Assembly (NCBI GenBank): GCA_022510615.1
Contig: JAFLTC010000015.1
Coordinates: 1-43,068, forward strand
Origin: Lachnospiraceae bacterium
Lineage (GTDB): Bacteria > Bacillota > Clostridia > Lachnospirales > Lachnospiraceae
DNA: 43,068 bases
Direction of reading: 5' to 3'
The translations under genes and the position numbers were made by a program. A model generated the notes under the pieces. That model did not search any database and was not told the origin of the DNA. It saw nothing but the letters and a program-made list of their open reading frames with translations. Below are positions 15,824-23,100 of this stretch, in pieces. Within the stretch, counting starts at the first letter, position 1; each line of letters begins with the position of its first letter.

Positions 15824-17770
15824 ATGGGAAAAAAACCATATTATCTCACAACGGCGATTGCCTACACATCGGGAAAGCCTCATATCGGCAACACCTATGA
15901 AATTGTACTGGCAGATGCCATCGTGCGTTATAAACGTTTTCAAGGATATGATGTCCGGTTCCAGACAGGTACCGATGAACACGGACAGAAAATTGAATTA
16001 AAGGCAGAAGAGAAAGGAATTACACCGAAGCAGTTTGTGGATGATGTTTCTAAAGAGATCAAACGCATTTGGGATTTAATGAATACGTCTTATGATAAAT
16101 TTATTCGTACCACCGACAGTGACCACGAGGGGCAGATACAGAAAATCTTTAAAAAGCTGTATGAGCAGGACGACATTTATAAGGGATTTTATGAGGGAAT
16201 GTATTGTACACCGTGTGAATCCTTTTTTACTTCCTCCCAGCTGGTGGACGGAAAATGCCCGGACTGCGGGCGGGAGTGTCAGCCGGCGAAGGAAGAAGCT
16301 TACTTTTTAAGACTCAGCAAATATCAGGACCGCCTGATGAAGCATATTGAGAAACATCCGGAATTTATCCAGCCGGAGTCCAGAAAAAATGAAATGATAA
16401 ATAACTTTCTGAAGCCGGGGTTACAGGATTTATGTGTATCCCGTACCAGCTTCCAGTGGGGAATTCCGGTGGATTTTGACCCGGGACATATTGTTTATGT
16501 ATGGATTGACGCACTCAGTAACTATATTACCGGACTTGGATATGATGCCGACGGAAATAATGGAGAGTTGTTTGAAAAGTTCTGGCCGGCGGATTTGCAT
16601 CTGATCGGAAAAGATATTCTGCGTTTCCATACGATTTACTGGCCGATTATGTTAATGGCACTGGATATTCCGTTACCGAAACAGGTATTTGGACATCCGT
16701 GGCTGTTACAGAATGACGGCAAGATGAGTAAATCCAAGGGAAATGTTATATATGCCGATGATTTGGTAGAGTGCTTTGGTGTGGATGCCGTCCGCTATTT
16801 TGTTCTGCATGAAATGCCATTTGAAAATGATGGCGTCATCACATGGGAACTCATGGTGGAGCGCATGAACTCCGACCTTGCCAATACCCTTGGCAATCTG
16901 GTGAACCGTACCATTTCCATGAGCAACAAATATTTTGGCGGTATTGTGGAAAATAAAGGCGTGACGGAGTCTGTAGATGCAGATTTACAGGCGGTGGCAG
17001 AGGAAGCGCCGGAGAAGGTCACAGAAAAAATGGACAAGCTCCGGGTGGCAGACGCCATGACAGAAATATTTACCCTGTTTAAACGATGCAATAAATACAT
17101 TGACGAGACAGAGCCTTGGCTTTTAGCAAAGGAGGAGTCAAAGAAAGACCGTCTGGCGACAGTGCTTTATAATCTGATGGAGGGAATCCGGATTGGTGCG
17201 AATCTTTTATATTCCTTTATGCCGGAGACCGCTGAGAAAATTCTTGAGCAGATTCATGCAGAAAAGTGTGATCTGGCAGACTTGAAAGGCTTTGGACAGT
17301 ATGTATCCGGAACAAAGGTTACGGAAAAGCCGGAAATTTTATTTGCCCGCATGGATGTAGAGGAAGTCATGAAAGAGGTTATGGCAAAACAGGAAGCAGA
17401 GGCGGATAAACCGGAGGAGCCGGTGATTGATATGGAAGCGAAAGAAGAAATTACCTTTGATGATTTTATGAAAATGCAGTTTCAGGTAGGAGAAATTATA
17501 GCCTGTGAGGAAGTAAAAAAATCCAAAAAGCTTTTGTGCAGTCAGGTCCGTATCGGCAGCGAGGTAAAACAGATTGTGTCGGGTATTAAGGCGTACTATA
17601 AGCCGGAGGACATGGTAGGGAAAAAGGTTATGGTGTTAGTTAATCTGAAGCCTGCCAAGCTGGCTGGAGTGCTCTCCGAGGGCATGATATTATGTGCAGA
17701 AAACGAAAAGGGCGAGCTTGCTATTGTAGTGCCGGATAAGGATATGCCGGCGGGCGCAGAGATATGCTAG
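15824..17770 (+). CDS. metG: Methionyl-tRNA synthetase
   Basis: MetRS charges initiator and elongator tRNA-Met. The 648-residue protein has the class I HIGH-like motif PHIGN near residue 20, a cysteine zinc knuckle (CTPCESF and CPDCGREC, about 124-147), the KMSKSKGN signature near 300 and a C-terminal tRNA-binding EMAP-II-like domain from about 545. ATG 15824 is used because GGAGG lies five bases upstream; the ATG at 15812 overlaps that Shine-Dalgarno. In Bacillus metS is likewise followed by tatD and ksgA, as here. Confidence 0.97.
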   Translation: MGKKPYYLTTAIAYTSGKPHIGNTYEIVLADAIVRYKRFQGYDVRFQTGTDEHGQKIELKAEEKGITPKQFVDDVSKEIKRIWDLMNTSYDKFIRTTDSDHEGQIQKIFKKLYEQDDIYKGFYEGMYCTPCESFFTSSQLVDGKCPDCGRECQPAKEEAYFLRLSKYQDRLMKHIEKHPEFIQPESRKNEMINNFLKPGLQDLCVSRTSFQWGIPVDFDPGHIVYVWIDALSNYITGLGYDADGNNGELFEKFWPADLHLIGKDILRFHTIYWPIMLMALDIPLPKQVFGHPWLLQNDGKMSKSKGNVIYADDLVECFGVDAVRYFVLHEMPFENDGVITWELMVERMNSDLANTLGNLVNRTISMSNKYFGGIVENKGVTESVDADLQAVAEEAPEKVTEKMDKLRVADAMTEIFTLFKRCNKYIDETEPWLLAKEESKKDRLATVLYNLMEGIRIGANLLYSFMPETAEKILEQIHAEKCDLADLKGFGQYVSGTKVTEKPEILFARMDVEEVMKEVMAKQEAEADKPEEPVIDMEAKEEITFDDFMKMQFQVGEIIACEEVKKSKKLLCSQVRIGSEVKQIVSGIKAYYKPEDMVGKKVMVLVNLKPAKLAGVLSEGMILCAENEKGELAIVVPDKDMPAGAEIC

Positions 17771-17795
17771 CGCAAGACTAAACAGGGTTCAAATT

Positions 17796-17810
17796 GGCAC
17801 CGTTATGCTA
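17796..17810. repeat. Copy of a dispersed motif containing CCGTTATGCTA
   Basis: GGCACCGTTATGCTA is identical to 3476-3490, and its reverse complement core TTAGCATAACGG (one terminal base differing) is present at 35907-35918. It lies in the metG-tatD gap. Confidence 0.5.
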
Positions 17811-17834
17811 GAATACAATGAATGTTGCAGTAAA

Positions 17835-17877
17835 AAAGATACCGTTATTCATAGTTACAGGAGAATGACGGTATCTT
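17835..17877 (+). terminator. Intrinsic terminator after metG
   Basis: AAAGATACCGTTATTC pairs with GAATGACGGTATCTTT over about 16 bp with one G-T pair, around an 11-12 base loop. It lies in the 157-base gap between metG and the tatD-like gene. A further promoter for the downstream genes is not obvious. Confidence 0.7.
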
Positions 17878-17927
17878 TCTGACACTATAGGAGACAAGTC
17901 GAAGTCACAGGAAAGGAGATTCCGGTC

Positions 17928-18713
17928 ATGGCAGACAGAGAACTGATTTTTGATACACACAGCCACTATGATGATGAGGCCTTTCACGATGACAGGGAGG
18001 CATTGTTGTCAGGGCTGAGAGAAAAAGGTGTGGGATGGCTGGTTAACGTAGGGGCGGATATTGCCACCAGCAAGCAGGCACTGGAGCTGGCAGAACAATA
18101 CGACTTTATTTATGCTGCCCTAGGAGTACATCCCAGTGAGACGGAAGGGCTGACAGAACAGGACATGGACTGGATTCGGGAAAACTGCCACAGCGAGAAG
18201 GTGGTGGCAGTGGGAGAATTTGGACTGGATTATCACTGGGAAACGCCGGATAGGCAGTGCCAGAAAAAATGGTTTTTGCGGCAGATAGAGCTGGCAAAGG
18301 AAGTAAATCTTCCTATTATTATCCACAGCCGGGATGCTGCAGAGGAGACGATGGAAATTCTACGTCAGACAAAAGCCTATGAAGGCGGCGGTGTGATTCA
18401 CTGCTATTCCTATTCGCCGGAAATGGCAAAGACTTACATTGACATGGGTTTTTACATCGGGGTTGGTGGTGTTCTGACCTTTAAAAATGCCAAGAAACTG
18501 AAACGGACGGTGGAGGAAATTCCCTTAGAGAAAATTGTACTGGAGACAGACTGCCCTTATATGGCCCCGGAGCCAAACAGGGGAAAAAGAAATGATTCCT
18601 CCTACTTAATTTATGTGGCAGAAAAAATAGGAGAGTTAAAGGGGATAGAACCCGAAGAGGTTATTCGCATTACTACCGAAAATGCAAGGGCGTTATACCG
18701 GCTAAAGAATTGA
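17928..18713 (+). CDS. TatD-family metal-dependent hydrolase
   Basis: A 261-residue metallohydrolase of the TatD family, Mg-dependent 3'-5' nucleases acting in DNA or RNA quality control. Metal ligands appear in order: DTHSHYDDEAF, VAVGEFGLDYH, IIHSRDA, VIHCYS and the closing ETDCPYMAP. AAAGGAG lies nine bases before the ATG. It sits between metG and rsmA as in many Firmicutes; the rnmV gene often found between tatD and rsmA is absent. Confidence 0.93.
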   Translation: MADRELIFDTHSHYDDEAFHDDREALLSGLREKGVGWLVNVGADIATSKQALELAEQYDFIYAALGVHPSETEGLTEQDMDWIRENCHSEKVVAVGEFGLDYHWETPDRQCQKKWFLRQIELAKEVNLPIIIHSRDAAEETMEILRQTKAYEGGGVIHCYSYSPEMAKTYIDMGFYIGVGGVLTFKNAKKLKRTVEEIPLEKIVLETDCPYMAPEPNRGKRNDSSYLIYVAEKIGELKGIEPEEVIRITTENARALYRLKN

Positions 18714-18740
18714 AAAGCCCGCAGAAAGGAAGGAAGAGGT

Positions 18741-19625
18741 TTGGCGAAACTGGGAAATCCGCAGGAGACAATACAGATACTGCAAAAACATGATTTTCAT
18801 TTTCAAAAAAAATTTGGACAAAATTTTTTAATCGATCCCCATGTTCTGGATAAAATTGTAGAGGCCGCCGAGGTGGGGAAAGAGGATTTTGTGCTGGAAA
18901 TCGGCCCCGGCATCGGGACCATGACGCAGTATTTGTGCGAGCGGGCCAGGCAGGTTCTGGCGGTGGAAATAGATAGCAACCTGATTCCGATTTTAGAGGA
19001 AACCCTGAGCGGTTATGACAATGTGGAGATTTTACACGGAGATATTTTAAAGCAGGACATTCAGGGGATTGCGGATGGGTATAACGGGGGAAACCCTATT
19101 AAGGTAGTGGCAAATCTTCCCTATTATATCACGACGCCGATTATTATGGGGCTCTTTGAAAGTCACGTCCCACTTGCCAATATAACGGTAATGGTGCAAA
19201 AGGAAGTGGCAGACCGTATGAAGGCGGAACCGGGGACAAAGGAATATGGAGCGCTTTCTCTGGCAGTGCAATATTATGCAAGGCCTTATCTGGCAGCGAA
19301 TGTGCCGCCCAACTGCTTTATTCCGAGGCCTGGGGTAGGAAGTGCCGTGATCCGGCTGGACTGTCTGAAAAAAACTCCGGTGGAGGTTCAGGATGAGGGA
19401 CTGATGTTCCGGTTAATACGGGCGTCTTTTAACCAGCGGAGAAAGACATTGCAAAACGGTCTTGCTAACAGCGGGGAACTTAATTTTTCCAAGGAAGAAA
19501 TTGGCAGGGCAATAGAAAAAATAGGACTTCCCGCTGCGATACGGGGAGAAAGACTGGGATTGAAAGAATTTGCCGCACTGGCGGATGAATTAGTAAAAGG
19601 AAAGGATGGAAAGAAAGATGAGTGA
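18741..19625 (+). CDS. rsmA: 16S rRNA (adenine1518-N6/adenine1519-N6)-dimethyltransferase
   Basis: RsmA (KsgA) dimethylates two adjacent adenines in the 3' hairpin of 16S rRNA late in small-subunit assembly. The 294-residue protein has the family N-terminus KKFGQNFLID, SAM motif LEIGPGIGTMTQ, the catalytic VANLPYYITTPI and the C-terminal FIPRPGVGSAV. The start is TTG 18741 with AGGAAGAGG just upstream. It follows the tatD-like gene by 27 bases and its last codons overlap the S1-protein start by eight bases. Confidence 0.96.
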   Translation: MAKLGNPQETIQILQKHDFHFQKKFGQNFLIDPHVLDKIVEAAEVGKEDFVLEIGPGIGTMTQYLCERARQVLAVEIDSNLIPILEETLSGYDNVEILHGDILKQDIQGIADGYNGGNPIKVVANLPYYITTPIIMGLFESHVPLANITVMVQKEVADRMKAEPGTKEYGALSLAVQYYARPYLAANVPPNCFIPRPGVGSAVIRLDCLKKTPVEVQDEGLMFRLIRASFNQRRKTLQNGLANSGELNFSKEEIGRAIEKIGLPAAIRGERLGLKEFAALADELVKGKDGKKDE

Positions 19626-20526
19626 AGAGACAATGGCAGATTTTGAGGAGCAGATTCAGGCTTCCTTTCGCAAATTTAATGCAGGAGATAAGGTAACGGG
19701 AACGGTTGTCAGCGTGGAGGAGGAAGAGGTCATTTTAGATATGCAGTCCTTTTCCCAGGGGGTAATACCTGCTTCGGAATACAGCGACGACCCGGCATTT
19801 CACGCCATGGATGAAATTCGTGTGGGGGATACACTGAATGCTGTGGTCCTCGACAGCGATGACGGGCAGGGCAGAATTCTTTTGTCCCTAAAGGAGGCGA
19901 AGGAGGAAGAGGCGTGGAATAAGCTGATTCAGGCACAGGAGGAAAAAACGATATTTACCGTAAAGGTACTGACCAGTGTGAACGCCGGCGTAGTTGCCTA
20001 TCTGGAGGGAATCCGGGGCTTTATTCCGGCATCCCAGCTGGCATTGAACTATGTGGAGGATGTAGATGTCTTTATAGGGGAAAAGCTGGAGGTTGTAGTC
20101 ATTACCGCAGAACCGGAGAAAAATAAGCTGGTGTTGTCGGCAAAGGAAGTGGCGAGAGAACGGGTGACAAGGGAAAAGGAGAAGAAGCTGAATGCCCTGC
20201 AAAAGGGTTTTATCACAGAAGGGGTTATTGAGAGGATGGAATCTTATGGCTGCTTTGTGAATATTGGAGATGATTTGACGGGACTTGTCCACATTTCGCA
20301 AATTTGTAATAAATTTATAAAGTCGCCGGCAGAGGTTGTGAAGCTGGGACAGAAGGTAAAGGTTAAAGTATTAGAGGTGAACGAGGGGAAAATACGTCTG
20401 AGCATGAAGGAGGCAGAGGATATTGCACCGGAGCTTGACGAGGAATCGGAGCCGTTAGAATACCACGACGAGGAGGCTACCACCTCATTAGCAGGGCTTT
20501 TAGCGGGCATTAAGCTGCCGGAATAA
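19618..20526 (+). CDS. S1 RNA-binding domain protein (short ribosomal-S1-like)
   Basis: A 302-residue acidic protein with three S1 OB-fold repeats at about 20-90, 105-165 and 185-255. Recognisable features are GDKVTGTVVSV, FIPASQLALNYVED and GCFVNIGDDLTGLVHISQI. The number of repeats is lower than in Escherichia coli S1 (six) but common in Firmicutes S1-like proteins. It probably binds mRNA or assists the small subunit. ATG 19618 overlaps the rsmA stop, with a purine-rich GGAAAGAAAG in front, implying translational coupling. Confidence 0.85.
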   Translation: MSEETMADFEEQIQASFRKFNAGDKVTGTVVSVEEEEVILDMQSFSQGVIPASEYSDDPAFHAMDEIRVGDTLNAVVLDSDDGQGRILLSLKEAKEEEAWNKLIQAQEEKTIFTVKVLTSVNAGVVAYLEGIRGFIPASQLALNYVEDVDVFIGEKLEVVVITAEPEKNKLVLSAKEVARERVTREKEKKLNALQKGFITEGVIERMESYGCFVNIGDDLTGLVHISQICNKFIKSPAEVVKLGQKVKVKVLEVNEGKIRLSMKEAEDIAPELDEESEPLEYHDEEATTSLAGLLAGIKLPE

Positions 20527-20594
20527 CCATGGCGCTGGCATAACTGTTTTTTTCCGACATAAACTGTAATAACAAAGAAAATGAGGTTTATGGT

Positions 20595-21005
20595 ATGAAA
20601 AAACGATGGATGGCAGGGTGTCTGGGATTATTATTACTCCTTATCCTGACCGGCTGTGAAACAGTAACGGAGGAAGCGGCAAAAGGAAAGGACTGGGAGT
20701 ACACTGTAGTGCCAGAGAGGGACTGCCCGGAGGATTTCAAAAAGGAAATTGAGCCAAAAAAGATAAATAAGTTTCAAATGACCTATGATGACGGCGAATT
20801 TCTATATATCGCAGTAGGATACGGGGAGCAGGAAACAGGAGGGTTCAGTATTAAAATCCAGGGATTATATGAGAAAGGAGAGAGCTTATGTATTGAAACC
20901 AGCCTTGTGGGACCGGAAGAGGACACCATCGTAAAAAACAAACCAAGTTACCCTTATATTGTAATAAAAACAGAAAAGACGGAAAAAACCGTAGAATTTT
21001 TGTAA
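20595..21005 (+). CDS. Lipoprotein with PrcB C-terminal-like domain
   Basis: A 136-residue protein with a lipoprotein signal peptide: basic start, hydrophobic stretch and lipobox LTGC with the acylated cysteine at position 21. The rest resembles the PrcB C-terminal domain (GGFSIKIQGLYEKGESLCIE, then PYIVIKTEK), known from protease-complex subunits; here it is a free lipoprotein and its role is unknown. GAGG lies eight bases before the ATG. No protease gene is adjacent. Confidence 0.75.
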   Translation: MKKRWMAGCLGLLLLLILTGCETVTEEAAKGKDWEYTVVPERDCPEDFKKEIEPKKINKFQMTYDDGEFLYIAVGYGEQETGGFSIKIQGLYEKGESLCIETSLVGPEEDTIVKNKPSYPYIVIKTEKTEKTVEFL

Positions 21006-21024
21006 TAAATCTCATGAAAAGATA

Positions 21025-21053
21025 TTGTAATTCCGTTGCTAATATATTATAAT
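21025..21053 (+). promoter_or_regulatory. Promoter for the GGDEF/EAL gene
   Basis: TTGTAA and a perfect TATAAT are 17 bases apart, about 40 bases before the GTG start of the EAL protein. Confidence 0.7.
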
Positions 21054-21095
21054 ATGATTAGGTAACTATATTTATGATAAAGGAGATGTGGCGTA

Positions 21096-22559
21096 GTGAG
21101 ACAATTTATATCCAGACTTAAGCTGTTAGCCGGCATGTTAGTTTGGGATTTGATAACAGCAGCTGCAACCTTTTTTCTGTTATCGATCGTAGCAGGAGAA
21201 CTAAAGGGAACAATAGCGAAAATAGCTGTCATTGCAGGGGGATCTCTGTTTATATTGATTATGCTGACAGTCAAGTATCTGTTACAGTATAGGCGGTATG
21301 GGCGTGATGATATTACCCGTGGTAAAAACAGAAGAGAATTTGAACGGGTGGCATTGGATTTGCTCCGCGGAGATGGAAAATATGTTTTAGTATGTGCGAA
21401 TGTTGACCGCTTTAAGCTGATTAATGAGACCTATGGAAATGAGATCGGGGATAAGATATTAAGGCAGATACAGAAAACTATTGATGAGGATCTTACGTGG
21501 GATGAGGTATCCGGTAGAATTATGGCGGATAATTTTGGCATTTTAATGCGTTTTCATTCCATTCCAAAGTTGGACCATAGGCTGCACCGGATCAGTAAAC
21601 AATTGGCAGAGCTGGCAGATGCGGATGGGAACAGCTATGGTGTTACTCTGTACTTTGGCGTTTATGTCATTGAAGGAGACGAGGAAGAGTTCGGCACGAT
21701 GTTGGAGCATGCGAACCTTGCCAGAAGGAAAATTTCCCCGTCCCATCTGGTATCCATGGGTATTTATGATGAAAAGGACAAACAGCGGCTGAGCAGGGAA
21801 AAGGTGCTGGAAATGAAAATGCACAAATCATTGGAACATGGGGATTTCATTCCGTTTTTACAGCCTAAGTATGAGCTGGAGGGCGAAACCGTTGCTGGGG
21901 CGGAGGCCCTTGTTCGCTGGATAGACCCGGAAGAAGGAATGATTTACCCAAATGAATTTATTCCGCTGTTTGAAAATAATGGTTTTGTAGTAGAAATTGA
22001 TTTATACATGTTTGAAGAAGTATGTAAACTGGTAGATCGGTGGGGGAAAGAGGGACGAAGGACGATTCCGATATCTGTTAATCTTTCCCGCAGTCATTTT
22101 GATATTCCGGACTTTTTTGGTTATTATGAAAACATTATGGAAAAATATGATATTCCGCCGAAGTCCATCGAAATAGAGCTGACAGAATCCCTGTTTTACA
22201 ATGACATGCAGTCATTGAATGAGCTGGTAACAAGAATACATAAGGCGGGGCTTTCCTGCTCCATTGATGATTTTGGCAGTGGCTATTCTTCTCTGAATAT
22301 GCTGAAGGATGTAAAGGTAGATGCGCTGAAGCTGGACCGCGTATTTTTTGAAAGTGGTGATGACAACCAGCGCGGCAAGGATATTATCAAGAGTGTCCTT
22401 CATCTGGCAAAGGCATTGGATTTGCGTACGATATCCGAAGGCGTTGAAGAACGCAGGCAGGTAGAATTTTTGAAGGAAATGAATTGTGATTTCATTCAAG
22501 GTTATGTGTTTGCCAAACCAATGCCGGTACCAGAGTTTGAAAGATTGGTATATTATTAG
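21096..22559 (+). CDS. Membrane GGDEF-EAL protein, probable c-di-GMP phosphodiesterase
   Basis: A 487-residue protein with two N-terminal membrane segments (about 13-32 and 41-62), a GGDEF-like domain and an EAL domain. The cyclase signature is degenerate: the GGDEF position reads MADNF (143-147), so diguanylate cyclase activity is unlikely. The EAL domain keeps its key residues: EAL at 270-272, NLS near 329, ELTES near 361, DDFGSG at 391-396, KLD at 412-414 and EGVE at 448-451, so it should hydrolyse c-di-GMP. The start is GTG with AAAGGAG upstream. The gene has its own promoter, and its end overlaps the next convergent gene by four bases. Confidence 0.92.
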   Translation: MRQFISRLKLLAGMLVWDLITAAATFFLLSIVAGELKGTIAKIAVIAGGSLFILIMLTVKYLLQYRRYGRDDITRGKNRREFERVALDLLRGDGKYVLVCANVDRFKLINETYGNEIGDKILRQIQKTIDEDLTWDEVSGRIMADNFGILMRFHSIPKLDHRLHRISKQLAELADADGNSYGVTLYFGVYVIEGDEEEFGTMLEHANLARRKISPSHLVSMGIYDEKDKQRLSREKVLEMKMHKSLEHGDFIPFLQPKYELEGETVAGAEALVRWIDPEEGMIYPNEFIPLFENNGFVVEIDLYMFEEVCKLVDRWGKEGRRTIPISVNLSRSHFDIPDFFGYYENIMEKYDIPPKSIEIELTESLFYNDMQSLNELVTRIHKAGLSCSIDDFGSGYSSLNMLKDVKVDALKLDRVFFESGDDNQRGKDIIKSVLHLAKALDLRTISEGVEERRQVEFLKEMNCDFIQGYVFAKPMPVPEFERLVYY

Positions 22560-22954
22560 AGATATAGTCGCTTGTGATTTCGATATCGGTTACGGCGATA
22601 CATAATTTCATGGAATAATACTACCTCAATCATATCCCGTAGGAGGTCATCCTGATTTGGATATGCATTGGGGTATTTTTCTTTGAACGTTATCATAATA
22701 TCTCCCGCCATATTTTGCAGCGATGTTTTATCAGGATATTCGTCAAACATCAGACTGCCATCGTATTCTAAGTGGTCGCATTCTTCTTCCACAAATTTAC
22801 TGATTTGTCTTGTAATTTGTGGATATAAATATTTTAGATACGAATTATCTTCTTCCAGTTCCCACAGCTTTGCGCTGCCAAGGGTTGGTGGAAATGCCGG
22901 CACGGCGGGATGGTCAAAGTAAAATAAAAAATCGGGATTATCAAAATTATCCAT
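22556..22954 (-). CDS. Conserved hypothetical protein
   Basis: A 132-residue acidic protein with no signal peptide or membrane segment. The pattern EEECDHLEYDGSLMFDEYPDK followed by an R/Y-rich C-terminus (IMYRRNRYRNHKR) recalls a conserved family I have seen in Lachnospiraceae, but I know no function for it. AAAGGGGA lies before the ATG. It converges with the EAL gene, overlapping by four bases. Confidence 0.7.
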   Translation of the reverse strand: MDNFDNPDFLFYFDHPAVPAFPPTLGSAKLWELEEDNSYLKYLYPQITRQISKFVEEECDHLEYDGSLMFDEYPDKTSLQNMAGDIMITFKEKYPNAYPNQDDLLRDMIEVVLFHEIMYRRNRYRNHKRLYL

Positions 22955-23014
22955 GGAAAATTCCCCTTTGTTTTATTAGTTAATATATGTGATAATGAAA
23001 ATTGTGTGTCGCCC

Positions 23015-23043
23015 TTGCACTTTTAGGGGAAAGCCGTTACAAT
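23015..23043 (+). promoter_or_regulatory. Promoter for the large C39-like protein gene
   Basis: TTGCAC and TACAAT are 17 bases apart, about 60 bases upstream of the start at 23101. Confidence 0.65.
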
Positions 23044-23100
23044 AAATGCAAGATGAGAATGCAGCCTGCGGCAGTGCCGGGGTGGAAGAAGAGGTATAAT

